A program made the position numbers and the translations under genes. Below the pieces are notes generated by a model. That model had not been told where the DNA came from, searched no databases, and saw nothing but the letters and a program-made list of their open reading frames with translations. From a virus, in the IMG/VR virus record IMGVR_UViG_3300021963_007714, positions 1 to 64,000 of that record: a stretch of 64,000 nt of DNA. One strand, 5' to 3'. Shown here piece by piece: positions 17,569 to 24,556 of this stretch (its first letter is position 1; each line of letters opens with the position of its first letter).

Positions 17569-18395
17569 GATATATTATGAATAAAAATACGATTTTCATT
17601 TATGGAGACAGTGCTAGTGCTTCTGAATTAGATCACATCGCACCCGGTTGGGCAAAAATGCTGTCAGACAGGTTAGATTTTGAATTATTGAACAGGGCAG
17701 TTTCTGGTGGAAGCACAGAAAATGCCTTCAATAATTTTACAGGTGATTACCTGTCATCCCTATTTAAAGATGGAGATTTGATAGTTTTTCAATTTAGTAC
17801 AGTAGGACGTTTGTTCTTAAATCATCAAACAGAATTTCCTAGAACCGCCTCATTATATTTAAATCCTCCTAAATTTTTAGATAAAAAAGAACATCGTTGG
17901 TATTTTGAAAATAAAGAATATTTGGAATGGTACGTTGTTAACCATAATCTAAGAATCAATGATATCAGTCAAGCTGCATATAAACATGTACTTAAAAATT
18001 TAGCCGAATCAAACCCCGGAGTCACCATTGTAATATTAGAACTTGACAAAAAACAGATTGATTTTCCGTTAGGTAACATACCAACTAATTTTTTTGCCCC
18101 AAATTTCGAACTTCATAAAGTGTTTAGCAACGAAATAAAATCTAGATTACAATATTTTGATTGGGTAAAATATACAGGATGGGATCCTAGAATTAATCAC
18201 ATGTCAATTCCAAATTTGATCAAAGTTGCGAATTTGATTTATGATCTCTATACCCGAAGAATTGATATTGAAGACTATAACGGATATTTCATTGAAGATT
18301 GTTTTGAGCAGATCAAAAATAAAGAAGATTATAAGAGTTATGCCAGGCATGGTCTTTTATATGATTATGAATTTGAAGGCTTCAAATTTGCTTAG
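17565..18395 (+). CDS. SGNH/GDSL-type hydrolase
   Basis: A 276-residue protein with SGNH-hydrolase blocks: block I IYGDSASASE (12-21, Ser16 nucleophile), block II SGGSTENAFNN (47-57, Gly/Asn oxyanion residues), a block III-like region FQFSTVGRL, and block V DPRINHMS (about 206-213) carrying the His. Members are esterases, often deacetylating or transferring acetyl groups on sugars. There is no signal peptide, so cytoplasmic action on a precursor is likely. Start ATG 17565 is coupled to the methyltransferase by ATGA; a second ATG at 17577 is possible. Confidence 0.7.
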   Translation: MRYIMNKNTIFIYGDSASASELDHIAPGWAKMLSDRLDFELLNRAVSGGSTENAFNNFTGDYLSSLFKDGDLIVFQFSTVGRLFLNHQTEFPRTASLYLNPPKFLDKKEHRWYFENKEYLEWYVVNHNLRINDISQAAYKHVLKNLAESNPGVTIVILELDKKQIDFPLGNIPTNFFAPNFELHKVFSNEIKSRLQYFDWVKYTGWDPRINHMSIPNLIKVANLIYDLYTRRIDIEDYNGYFIEDCFEQIKNKEDYKSYARHGLLYDYEFEGFKFA

Positions 18396-18400
18396 ATTTT

Positions 18401-18955
18401 ATGATTATAAATCTTAACGATGCTTTTAGTAGCGGCCAAATAGGTAGTAAATTATGGTTATGTGAAGAATCTGAAAAATGTTTTGAAACCATAGACACAA
18501 TCTGGATATATGGTGGGTGGTATGGACTAACTGCTTTTCTATTAAAATCTAGAAATAAAATTAACATAGGAAAAATTAGAAGTTTTGATATAGATCCTAG
18601 CTGTGAATCTACAGCAGATTTGATAAACGAAAATTGGGTTTACTCTGATTGGCAATTTAAGGCAACTACCAAAGATTGTTGTGAATTATTTCCTAATTTG
18701 AACGAAACTGATTGTATTATCAACACCAGCACAGAACACTTTCAGAACCTTAGTTGGTTTAACAATTTGCCCAAAGGCATGACAGTAATTTTACAAGGTG
18801 CTGATATGGAACATATTGATCATGTTTTTAGATTCAATGACTTATCACAATTTATCGAAACTTTTAGTCTCACTAAAACTTACTATGTAGGTGAAAAACT
18901 ATTTAATTATCCAGAATGGAGTTTTAAACGTTTCATGCTCATTGGTGTAAAATAA
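18401..18955 (+). CDS. Methyltransferase-like protein
   Basis: A 184-residue protein with a Rossmann-like start IWIYGGWYGLTAFLL (34-48), FDIDPSC (62-68) and INTSTEHF (107-114). In order these fit motif I, the acidic SAM-ribose residue and the catalytic loop of a class I methyltransferase, although motif I is the unusual GGWYG. It resembles a conserved protein of marine T4-like phages that I know by pattern only. It follows the SGNH hydrolase by 5 nt and closes the run, after which a sigma70-like promoter begins the lysis genes. Confidence 0.6.
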   Translation: MIINLNDAFSSGQIGSKLWLCEESEKCFETIDTIWIYGGWYGLTAFLLKSRNKINIGKIRSFDIDPSCESTADLINENWVYSDWQFKATTKDCCELFPNLNETDCIINTSTEHFQNLSWFNNLPKGMTVILQGADMEHIDHVFRFNDLSQFIETFSLTKTYYVGEKLFNYPEWSFKRFMLIGVK

Positions 18956-18981
18956 ACCTAAACTGCTTGTTTTAAAGCCTT

Positions 18982-19001
18982 TTTGACATTATAATGTCAA
19001 A
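18982..19001. promoter_or_regulatory. 20-bp perfect palindrome, putative operator
   Basis: TTTGACATTATAATGTCAAA is perfectly self-complementary over 20 bp. It contains the -35 hexamer of the sigma70-like promoter, so a dimeric repressor bound here would block RNA polymerase. No T-run follows, so a terminator is unlikely. Confidence 0.6.
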
Positions 19002-19011
19002 TTGATATAAA
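18983..19011 (+). promoter_or_regulatory. Sigma70-like promoter before the lysis genes
   Basis: A consensus -35 TTGACA (18983-18988) and -10 TATAAA (19006-19011) are separated by exactly 17 bp, the optimal spacing for host RNA polymerase. It lies 32 bp before the SleB-like gene. No TATAAATA late box is nearby (a TATAAATT is part of the -10), which sets this promoter apart from most others in the window. Confidence 0.65.
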
Positions 19012-19043
19012 TTATCTTACCCTTACAAGAAAAGGAGGTCTTT

Positions 19044-19619
19044 ATGACTGAAATTACTATTGATGGAGTAAAGGATAAGACTACAATTAGGTTATCCATT
19101 TGTATTGGCATCCTTTTGATGTTAATTGGGATATTCATGGTCTTTAAATTGACGACTTGGGCAATCAACCTAAGATTATCTTCTGTTGAAATTGTTGAAC
19201 CTAATCAGATCACAGCAGAAGTGAGAGAAAGACAATTAGCCTGCCTTGCTAAAAATATCTACCATGAAGCTGGTGCAGAGCCCTTTGAAGGTAAAGTAGC
19301 TATAGCACAGGTAACGTTGAATAGAGCAAACAGTGATGGAAAATTTCCAGGTGATATCTGTCGTGTTGTCTACCAGAAGAACATGTTCTATGACAAGGTA
19401 TTGTGTCAGTTTAGTTGGGTCTGCGATAGACAGGCAAATTTCAAACCAAAGTATCCTGATGTATATGAACAAAGTATGGAAGTGGCTAAAAAAGTCTTAC
19501 TAGAAGGATTTAGATTACCGAGCCTTACAGAAGCATTATATTTTCATGCTGATTATATTAACCCAGGATGGAAACATCAACGTGTGGCCAAAATTGGTCG
19601 TCATATTTTTTACAAATAA
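19044..19619 (+). CDS. SleB-like cell wall hydrolase with N-terminal membrane anchor
   Basis: A 191-residue putative endolysin. Residues 15-37 form a hydrophobic helix (RLSICIGILLMLIGIFMVFKL) that could be a membrane anchor or signal-arrest-release segment. Residues 66-190 match the Hydrolase_2/SleB family: CLAKNIYHEAGAEPFEGK with catalytic-type Glu75, then VAIAQVTLNR (85-94), and FHADYINPGW near the end. SleB-family enzymes cut the glycan strands of peptidoglycan. A perfect AGGAGG at 19033-19038, 5 nt before ATG, is the strongest ribosome binding site seen in the window. The sigma70-like promoter and palindrome lie just upstream; a multi-pass membrane protein follows. Confidence 0.8.
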   Translation: MTEITIDGVKDKTTIRLSICIGILLMLIGIFMVFKLTTWAINLRLSSVEIVEPNQITAEVRERQLACLAKNIYHEAGAEPFEGKVAIAQVTLNRANSDGKFPGDICRVVYQKNMFYDKVLCQFSWVCDRQANFKPKYPDVYEQSMEVAKKVLLEGFRLPSLTEALYFHADYINPGWKHQRVAKIGRHIFYK

Positions 19620-19628
19620 GGAATAAAA

Positions 19629-19961
19629 ATGAATCACCTAGAACAACTTTTGGCATTTCTAAAAAGTCTACCTGTTTTAATCTATAATTGGTTAAAAGAA
19701 CATCTAGGACATATTAGTGCTAGGACCTTGGGTTGGTTGACTATTATTCTACTACATCTTGCTAGTATACCCACCCTGCTATCAGTTTTGATGGCACAAA
19801 ATGACAAGTTACCTCCTGTTGACCTAATGATTTTTGTTTGGAGCGGATTGATTACTTTGTTCTTTAAAAGTCTTATTGAGCGTAACTTTCTCTACATAGC
19901 CACAATCTGTATGGGGTTTTGTGCCCAGACAGTAATCATGTCATTGATTCTTTTCAAATAA
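19629..19961 (+). CDS. Three-helix membrane protein, putative holin
   Basis: A 110-residue protein with three hydrophobic stretches: about 36-56 (LGWLTIILLHLASIPTLLSV), 66-82 (DLMIFVWSGLITLFFKS) and 88-108 (LYIATICMGFCAQTVIMSL). It has a short amphipathic N-terminus. The size and topology fit class I holins. It lies 9 nt after the SleB-like hydrolase and shares its promoter, so permeabilising the inner membrane for lysis is the simplest role. No family signature was recognised; a general membrane protein is the alternative. Confidence 0.55.
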   Translation: MNHLEQLLAFLKSLPVLIYNWLKEHLGHISARTLGWLTIILLHLASIPTLLSVLMAQNDKLPPVDLMIFVWSGLITLFFKSLIERNFLYIATICMGFCAQTVIMSLILFK

Positions 19962-19964
19962 ATA
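19957..19964 (+). promoter_or_regulatory. Putative late box (AATAAATA)
   Basis: AATAAATA overlaps the stop of the putative holin gene and ends 5 nt before ATG 19970. A transcript starting at T4 spacing would begin on the A of the start codon itself. No other ribosome binding site precedes the gene. Confidence 0.4.
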
Positions 19965-19969
19965 GTTTG

Positions 19970-20215
19970 ATGCGTATAGAAGAATTATTAGAAAAGATTG
20001 CCGCACCTACAGCCAGTCAATGTTCTGTAGGAAAAAGCCGCCTAAGCAATGTAAGGTATAGCCAGTGTGTGAGTAGAGGTCTACTCAAGCATGATAGTGA
20101 TCATACAGCCGGCACAGGCAAACAAGGCAAAAAAGGCAGTGGAGTAAGACTTAAAGGCAAGAAGATGAAGAGTGAGATACACGGTGGTCCTGTAAAGGAC
20201 TATGACAGTAAGTAA
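19970..20215 (+). CDS. Small basic conserved-looking protein
   Basis: An 81-residue protein starting MRIEELLEKI. A longer reading from 19919 would overlap the holin-like gene and is not preferred. The middle, SQCSVGKSRLSNVRYSQC, carries two Cys spaced 17 apart. The C-terminal half is Gly/Lys-rich (GKQGKKGSGVRLKGKKMK), suggesting nucleic acid binding or a disordered tail. Function unknown. Its end overlaps a convergent minus-strand gene by 16 nt. Confidence 0.5.
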   Translation: MRIEELLEKIAAPTASQCSVGKSRLSNVRYSQCVSRGLLKHDSDHTAGTGKQGKKGSGVRLKGKKMKSEIHGGPVKDYDSK

Positions 20216-20556
20216 CCGCCCCAATCTTGGCTTTTTTCTATAAGCATTCGTAGAATTTCTTCATGATCTAGATTTTGAAATTCTGGACATACATTGTAGG
20301 TTTTATCTATATTAGAATCTTCTAGATCAGTTAACCCTACAATTTCTACTATTTCTTGAAAAGTGATATATTCGTTTCGCATACTGCTGACCCAAATACA
20401 ACTTATTAGACAGCACATCAATACTTTTTTGTTTTCCCAAATTCCATTGTTTTCACACCATTCTACAGTTCTTCGCAGATAATAATTTAGATCTTCTAAT
20501 CTACTTTCGACTAGGTGTATGTATTCTCTTGTATTATCTCTAGACCAATAAGTCAT
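20200..20556 (-). CDS. Unknown cytoplasmic protein
   Basis: A 118-residue acidic, helical protein with several Cys (WCENNG, LMCCLISC, NVCPE) and many Glu/Asp. No recognised motif. It follows the ErpA-like gene by 2 nt on the minus strand and so probably shares its transcript. The grouped cysteines next to an Fe-S carrier gene raise the possibility of a metal or cluster ligand, but spacing matches no known motif. Confidence 0.55.
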   Translation of the reverse strand: MTYWSRDNTREYIHLVESRLEDLNYYLRRTVEWCENNGIWENKKVLMCCLISCIWVSSMRNEYITFQEIVEIVGLTDLEDSNIDKTYNVCPEFQNLDHEEILRMLIEKSQDWGGYLLS

Positions 20557-20558
20557 GG

Positions 20559-20882
20559 CTATATACTGAAACTAGCACCACATCCACATGTGGAAACGGC
20601 ATTTGGATTGCGGATGACAAATTGACTGCCATTTAGATCATCTTTATAATCTATTTCAGCGTCGTGTAGATAGGTCATACTCATTGAATCTACAACTATT
20701 TTATAATGACCTAGCGGAAATTCCCAATCATCATCAGCCTGATCTTCGTCGAAGGTAAATCCATATTGAAAACCTGAACATCCACCACCTTGTACAAAGG
20801 TTCTTAACTTAAGATTGGGATTACCTTCTTCATCTAGTAATTCGGTTATCCTAACTCTTGCTGAATCACTGATTGTTAGCAT
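20559..20882 (-). CDS. erpA: ErpA/IscA-type Fe-S carrier protein
   Basis: A 107-residue A-type carrier with the three conserved cysteines at Cys35 (GGGCSGFQY) and Cys99-x-Cys101 ([11 protein letters not shown]). The length matches bacterial ErpA (about 110-115). The [11 protein letters not shown] signature and a long acidic loop ([12 protein letters not shown]) point to ErpA rather than IscA. These proteins receive clusters from the IscU scaffold and pass them to apo-enzymes. It is read opposite to IscU/IscA 0.5 kb away. Radical SAM enzymes of the same phage are plausible clients. Confidence 0.85.
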   Translation of the reverse strand: MLTISDSARVRITELLDEEGNPNLKLRTFVQGGGCSGFQYGFTFDEDQADDDWEFPLGHYKIVVDSMSMTYLHDAEIDYKDDLNGSQFVIRNPNAVSTCGCGASFSI

Positions 20883-20898
20883 ATAATTATTTATAGCC

Positions 20899-20906
20899 TA
20901 TAAATA
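20899..20906 (+). promoter_or_regulatory. Late promoter box (exact TATAAATA)
   Basis: An exact T4-type late box in the gap between the divergent ErpA-like gene and the gene at 20932. The predicted 20-nt leader contains GGAGG (20922-20926). It may drive the plus-strand run through IscU, IscA, ligase and IF-1. Confidence 0.7.
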
Positions 20907-20931
20907 TTCTTATAGACAAACGGAGGCGGTA

Positions 20932-21066
20932 ATGTTTGATATTGCTGTTGGTATACTTATTGGTGCATTTATAGGATGGCACGTTCCAGAACCATTTTGG
21001 GCTAAGGTAATAAAACAGAAAATAAAAGATTGGCTAGACCGCCAAGACAGTAAACCAGTTGTTTAG
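20932..21066 (+). CDS. 44-residue single-pass membrane protein
   Basis: A small protein with an N-terminal hydrophobic segment (DIAVGILIGAFIGWHVP, residues 3-19) and a charged, amphipathic cytoplasmic-type tail (FWAKVIKQKIKDWLDRQ). A good ribosome binding site (GGAGG) and an exact late promoter box precede it. Proteins of this size and layout are frequent in T4-like phages and are usually of unknown function. Confidence 0.65.
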   Translation: MFDIAVGILIGAFIGWHVPEPFWAKVIKQKIKDWLDRQDSKPVV

Positions 21067-21096
21067 TGAGGCGTTATATATAAAAAGGATACTGAT

Positions 21097-21402
21097 ATGA
21101 AAACATTTATCGCAGCCTTAGCTTTATCAGTCAGCAGTGTTGTTATGGCTGGCCCGCATCATCATGCGCACAGACATTATGTACATAGACATTGGCAGAG
21201 TCCTCCAATACACCATTGGGTCGTACCTGCTCTAATTGGAGGTGCTGTGGTCTATGCTGCCACTCGTCCTGATCCTGTGATTGTTCAGCAGCAGCCTACA
21301 CTGGTTCTCCAACCTAATCAGGTTGTTATAGATGGTATAATCTATACCAAACAGATTATGATTGTTAATGGTGTTCAACAAGAAGTTCTCGTGAGGCAGT
21401 AA
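21097..21402 (+). CDS. Exported His-rich protein
   Basis: A 101-residue protein with a Sec-type signal peptide (residues 1-18, MKTFIAALALSVSSVVMA, cleavage before GPHHH). The mature N-terminus is remarkably His-rich (HHHAHRHYVHRHW, then HHW), followed by a hydrophobic stretch VVPALIGGAVVYAA and a Gln/Val-rich C-terminus. It probably sits in the periplasm or envelope; the histidines could bind metal ions. Its stop overlaps the IscU start (TAATG), so it is coupled to Fe-S assembly genes. A role in metal handling is a guess. Confidence 0.6.
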   Translation: MKTFIAALALSVSSVVMAGPHHHAHRHYVHRHWQSPPIHHWVVPALIGGAVVYAATRPDPVIVQQQPTLVLQPNQVVIDGIIYTKQIMIVNGVQQEVLVRQ

Positions 21403-21788
21403 TGTCATATTCAGAAAAAGTTTTAGACCATTACGAAAATCCACGCAATGTTGGTAGCTTTGCCAAGAATGATACCAATATAGGCACAGGTATGGTGGGA
21501 GCTCCGGCATGCGGGGATGTAATGAAGTTACAAATCAAAGTAGACAGTAAAACAGGCATTATTACGGATGCTAAGTTTAAAACCTATGGTTGTGGTTCGG
21601 CAATCGCTTCAAGTTCACTGGTCACCGAATGGGTAAAGGGTAAATCTCTAGAAGCAGCAGGTGAGATTAAAAACACACAGATCGCACAAGAACTGGCTCT
21701 TCCCCCTGTGAAGATTCACTGTTCGATATTAGCGGAAGATGCTATCAAAGCAGCAATAAAGGATTATAAAGATAAACATGTTGGTTAG
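21402..21788 (+). CDS. iscU: Fe-S cluster scaffold IscU
   Basis: A 128-residue full-length IscU, close to the cellular length. All key residues are present: Cys37 and Asp39 (GAPACGDVMK), Cys64 (KTYGCGSAIASSS), His106 and Cys107 (KIHCSILAEDA), and the LPPVK motif (100-104) that HscA recognises. It therefore looks functional and able to work with the host IscS and HscA/HscB, none of which is in the window. Sequence is very like proteobacterial IscU, a sign of acquisition from a host-type genome. It starts at TAATG with the His-rich gene and overlaps IscA by 11 nt. Confidence 0.95.
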   Translation: MSYSEKVLDHYENPRNVGSFAKNDTNIGTGMVGAPACGDVMKLQIKVDSKTGIITDAKFKTYGCGSAIASSSLVTEWVKGKSLEAAGEIKNTQIAQELALPPVKIHCSILAEDAIKAAIKDYKDKHVG

Positions 21789-22095
21789 TGAAATTGCTGC
21801 TCAAAAAATAAAAGAAAATATTCATAAACGGGGCAAAGGGTTAGGAATAAAAATTGGTGTAAAGACCACAGGCTGTAGTGGGTTAGCTTATGTGCTAGAA
21901 TATGTAGATAGCATAGATGCTACTTTGGCAGTATTTCAGGACAAAGGGGTGATGATCTTTATTGATCCAAAACATCAACCCTATCTCACAGGTACATTGA
22001 TTGATTATCAACGCAAGGGATTAAATGAAGGATTTGAATTTGTCAATCCAAATGAAAAAGATAGATGTGGCTGTGGCGAAAGTTTCACAATCTAA
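21778..22095 (+). CDS. iscA: A-type Fe-S carrier IscA
   Basis: A 105-residue A-type carrier with Cys33 (TTGCSGLAY), Cys97 and Cys99 (DRCGCGESFTI), the three ligands of the IscA/HesB family. GVKTTGCSGLAYVLEY and the NEKDRCGCG end match IscA more than ErpA, so the phage carries both branches. The start lies within the end of iscU (11-nt overlap), keeping the usual bacterial iscU-iscA order. It would deliver clusters to apo-proteins. Confidence 0.9.
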   Translation: MLVSEIAAQKIKENIHKRGKGLGIKIGVKTTGCSGLAYVLEYVDSIDATLAVFQDKGVMIFIDPKHQPYLTGTLIDYQRKGLNEGFEFVNPNEKDRCGCGESFTI

Positions 22096-22098
22096 TAA

Positions 22099-23466
22099 AT
22101 GATTGACATAGATCAAAACCTATCATATAATATTGATATCATAAACAACACGATATTAACGCCAATGAAAGATCCCTGTCAAAGTGTTATTAGTGCCCTA
22201 GAAACTCATCCAAGTCGCCTTAATAAAGAAGCTATCTTAGAGCATCAAGCAGAACAAGACAATCAAGAATTGTTTGAGGGTTTAAGATATGCTCTTAGTC
22301 CTTTTATCACCTTTGGAGTAAAGAAGGTTCCTTCGCATGGTGGTCCAGATGGACAAGGATTACCTTGGGATGCCTTTAAACAATTGTTAGATCTGCTTAG
22401 AACTCGTCAGTTAACCGGTGACGCAGCACGAGAAGCTATTGAGCTAGCCCTGTCAGCTAGCACTCAAAGTCAATGGAATGGTTGGTATCGTCGTATCCTT
22501 ATTAAAGATCTACGTTGTGGTGTTAGCGAAAAGACCATCAATAAAGTTAAAAAGAATGCTGTACCTGTGTTTGAGTGTATGTTAGCTCATGACGGTGCCA
22601 ATCACGAAAAGAAAATCGCAGGCAAAAAACTGCTAGAACCCAAACTAGATGGTGTTCGTGTTATCACCATTGTTGATCCACCCAACCGAACTGTTACACA
22701 GTATAGTCGCAATGGCAAAGTTTTGGAAAACTTTACTCACATCACTGATAGCATCTTGGCCAATATTGATCTCATCGAGCGACCTATGGTCTTTGATGGT
22801 GAGATTGTGAGTTCCAGTTTTCAAGCATTGATGAAGCAGGTCCACCGTAAGGACAATGTCCAAGCCAGTGATGCCCGTCTGATGTTGTTCGACATTCTAC
22901 CTCTCAGTGAGTTTGAAGTAGGAGTTAGTGTGTTAGGCCAGCGTCGCAGAACCAATCTTCTCAAGTCAATGAAAAAGATCTTTGACAAGATTGGTAGCAT
23001 TGACATTATTCCACAGGAAGAAATTGATTTAGATACCTACGTAGGTGAACTACAATTTAAGGAATTCAACAAAACAGCCATCGAACAGGGTTTCGAGGGC
23101 ATTATGATCAAGGACCCGGATGCCAAATATGAATGTAAGAGATCAACTTCGTGGCTTAAACAGAAACCTTTCATCGAAGTATCACTTCAAGTCGTTGAAG
23201 TTGAAGAGGGCACGGGAAGGAACGTGGGCAAACTTGGTGCATTGGTCTTGGAAGGTGTGGATGATGACAAGGCAATCCGAGTTAACTGCGGTTCGGGTTT
23301 TAGTGACGCTGACCGTGATACATTTTGGACAGGGCGTGATACGCTACCTGGTCAAGTAGTAGAGGTTAGAGCAGATGCTATTACTCAAAATCAAGATGGT
23401 TCTTACTCGCTTAGGTTTCCACGTTTCCTACGGTTCCGCGGATTTACAGCAGGGGAGAAACTGTAG
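22099..23466 (+). CDS. ATP-dependent DNA ligase (T4 gp30-like)
   Basis: A 455-residue ligase. Motif I is LLEPKLDGVRV with adenylated Lys182; motif III VFDGEI (231-236); motif IV EGIMIKD; motif V SWLKQKP; then an OB-fold ending RFPRFLRFRGF (motif VI region, Arg-rich). Residues 1-160 form the helical N-terminal domain of T4-type ligases (SQWNGWYRRILIKDLRCGVS). Start at 22099 is not firm: ATG 22165 (MKDPCQSV) would place the lysine at residue 160, near T4 Lys159. Neither start has a clear ribosome binding site. It seals nicks during replication and recombination. Confidence 0.9.
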   Translation: MIDIDQNLSYNIDIINNTILTPMKDPCQSVISALETHPSRLNKEAILEHQAEQDNQELFEGLRYALSPFITFGVKKVPSHGGPDGQGLPWDAFKQLLDLLRTRQLTGDAAREAIELALSASTQSQWNGWYRRILIKDLRCGVSEKTINKVKKNAVPVFECMLAHDGANHEKKIAGKKLLEPKLDGVRVITIVDPPNRTVTQYSRNGKVLENFTHITDSILANIDLIERPMVFDGEIVSSSFQALMKQVHRKDNVQASDARLMLFDILPLSEFEVGVSVLGQRRRTNLLKSMKKIFDKIGSIDIIPQEEIDLDTYVGELQFKEFNKTAIEQGFEGIMIKDPDAKYECKRSTSWLKQKPFIEVSLQVVEVEEGTGRNVGKLGALVLEGVDDDKAIRVNCGSGFSDADRDTFWTGRDTLPGQVVEVRADAITQNQDGSYSLRFPRFLRFRGFTAGEKL

Positions 23467-23467
23467 T

Positions 23468-23710
23468 TTGGATAAAGCAGCATTGAAGAATATTCTATAC
23501 GGCAGTCTAGCAGAACTGGCTAAGGACCGTAGATATTATCATTACAGCGAATTTGGCGAAAAGTTTTGTCATTTTACTGATGAAGGTAATCAAGTTGTAT
23601 TAGAAATTCTACAGACCTGGACTGCTAAGTTGATGGAAGAAGAAAAGAGATCGTTAGATAAACGAGCCAAAGAACTAGTATTAAAAGGTTTAAAAGGAGA
23701 AGAAACTTAA
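23468..23710 (+). CDS. Small conserved-looking phage protein
   Basis: An 80-residue soluble protein read from TTG at 23468, just after the ligase stop, with AGGGGAG (23451-23457) upstream. An in-frame ATG at 23375 would overlap the ligase heavily and is less likely. Features: LKNILYGSLAELAKDRRYYH, a GEKFCHFTDEG centre, and a Lys/Glu-rich helix. I recall similar small proteins in cyanophage-type myoviruses but no function. The IF-1 gene follows with no gap. Confidence 0.6.
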   Translation: MDKAALKNILYGSLAELAKDRRYYHYSEFGEKFCHFTDEGNQVVLEILQTWTAKLMEEEKRSLDKRAKELVLKGLKGEET

Positions 23711-23929
23711 GTGCCTAAAGATGATGTAATCAGTATGGACGGAGAGGTCCAGGAAGTGTTGCCCAACGCAATGTTTAGGGTAAAATTACAGCAGGGACCA
23801 GTTGTCCTTGGACATATTAGCGGCAAGATGCGCCAAAATAAAATTCAAATTCTTACCGGTGATAGAGTGAAAATAGAGATGAGTCCATACGATCTAACTC
23901 GTGGGCGCATAGTTTATAGAGACAAATAA
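23711..23929 (+). CDS. infA: Translation initiation factor IF-1
   Basis: A 72-residue protein, exactly the length of bacterial IF-1, with the whole OB-fold conserved: [53 protein letters not shown]-1 sits in the 30S A site and helps IF-2 and IF-3 choose the initiator tRNA and start codon. Bacterial IF-1 is essential and cellular, so a phage copy is uncommon. It could tune host ribosomes toward phage messages, many of which here have weak or no leaders or use GTG and TTG starts. Start is GTG, right after the preceding stop. A terminator follows at once. Confidence 0.95.
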   Translation: MPKDDVISMDGEVQEVLPNAMFRVKLQQGPVVLGHISGKMRQNKIQILTGDRVKIEMSPYDLTRGRIVYRDK

Positions 23930-23951
23930 AAAAGAGCCCTAAGGCCCTTTT
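23930..23951. terminator. Bidirectional rho-independent terminator
   Basis: AAAAGAGCC, loop CTAA, GGCCCTTTT: a 9-bp stem with one mismatch, flanked by A-run and T-run. It lies between the convergent IF-1 and HNH genes and overlaps the HNH stop, so it can end transcription both ways. Confidence 0.75.
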
Positions 23952-24459
23952 ATCCTATATAGTCCTTCCAACTATGGTGTAGATAATCCCATTGTAATTT
24001 TCTACGCTTTTCTGCTAGCTCAAAATAACTAGGCTTATGCGGTTTCATTTTGGGTTTTATCTTGTGATTGTTACCCTTACGGCTATTACACACAGAGCAG
24101 CTACAACAGGTATTTTCCCACTGGGTTTTACCTCCGTGGCTAATTGGTAGAATATGATCTAGAGTTGCTGTCTTTTTGTTGACATCTACTCCACAGTATT
24201 GACAGCGATATTGATCACGTAAGAATACATTTTGCTTACTGTAGCGAACACTGGTTTTCTTTTTTTGATATTCTTTAAGAATCATAACCGCGGGAACCTG
24301 CGTACTCCAAGTTGGGCTACGGACAATCCAATGTTCATACCACTCTAGCACAGTGGCCTTGTCAGAAACCATGTATTTGATAGCTTCTTCCCAACTGATT
24401 GTGCTTAAGGGAACTAGGCTGATTGGAGCAGCGTCTGCGTTTAAGATTAGACAAGTCAT
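23950..24459 (-). CDS. HNH endonuclease
   Basis: A 169-residue nuclease. The HNH core spans about 76-130: zinc-type Cys pair CQYC (86-89), catalytic LDHILPISHGG (Asp101-His102, His108), and WENTCCSCSVCNSRKG with the second Cys pair and the metal-binding Asn. Residues 1-70 (MTCLILNADAAPISLVPL then SWEEAIKY) are a conserved N-terminal extension seen in phage and cyanobacterial HNH proteins. It could act in packaging, as a homing enzyme or against other DNA; no interrupted gene is seen beside it. Confidence 0.85.
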   Translation of the reverse strand: MTCLILNADAAPISLVPLSTISWEEAIKYMVSDKATVLEWYEHWIVRSPTWSTQVPAVMILKEYQKKKTSVRYSKQNVFLRDQYRCQYCGVDVNKKTATLDHILPISHGGKTQWENTCCSCSVCNSRKGNNHKIKPKMKPHKPSYFELAEKRRKLQWDYLHHSWKDYIG

Positions 24460-24520
24460 TTTACATATTTATCTAGGGGTTTAACTCATTGTAGTGTAAC
24501 ATCAATATAGTCAAAGAGCA

Positions 24521-24528
24521 ACTAAATA
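24521..24528 (+). promoter_or_regulatory. Putative late promoter box (ACTAAATA)
   Basis: ACTAAATA lies 28 nt before ATG 24557 in the 97-nt gap between the divergent HNH gene and the fibre gene. A weaker match than TATAAATA, but it is the only box in this gap. Confidence 0.45.
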
Positions 24529-24556
24529 AGAAAAATACCAAGACTTTGGAATCAAT

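Noticed and set aside
18982-19001. Rho-independent terminator
   Set aside because: The inverted repeat has no G/C-rich stem, almost no loop and no T-run after it. It contains a -35 hexamer instead.
23375-23710. Longer reading of the small protein from ATG 23375
   Set aside because: It would overlap the conserved end of the DNA ligase by over 90 nt; TTG at 23468 with AGGGGAG upstream is better.
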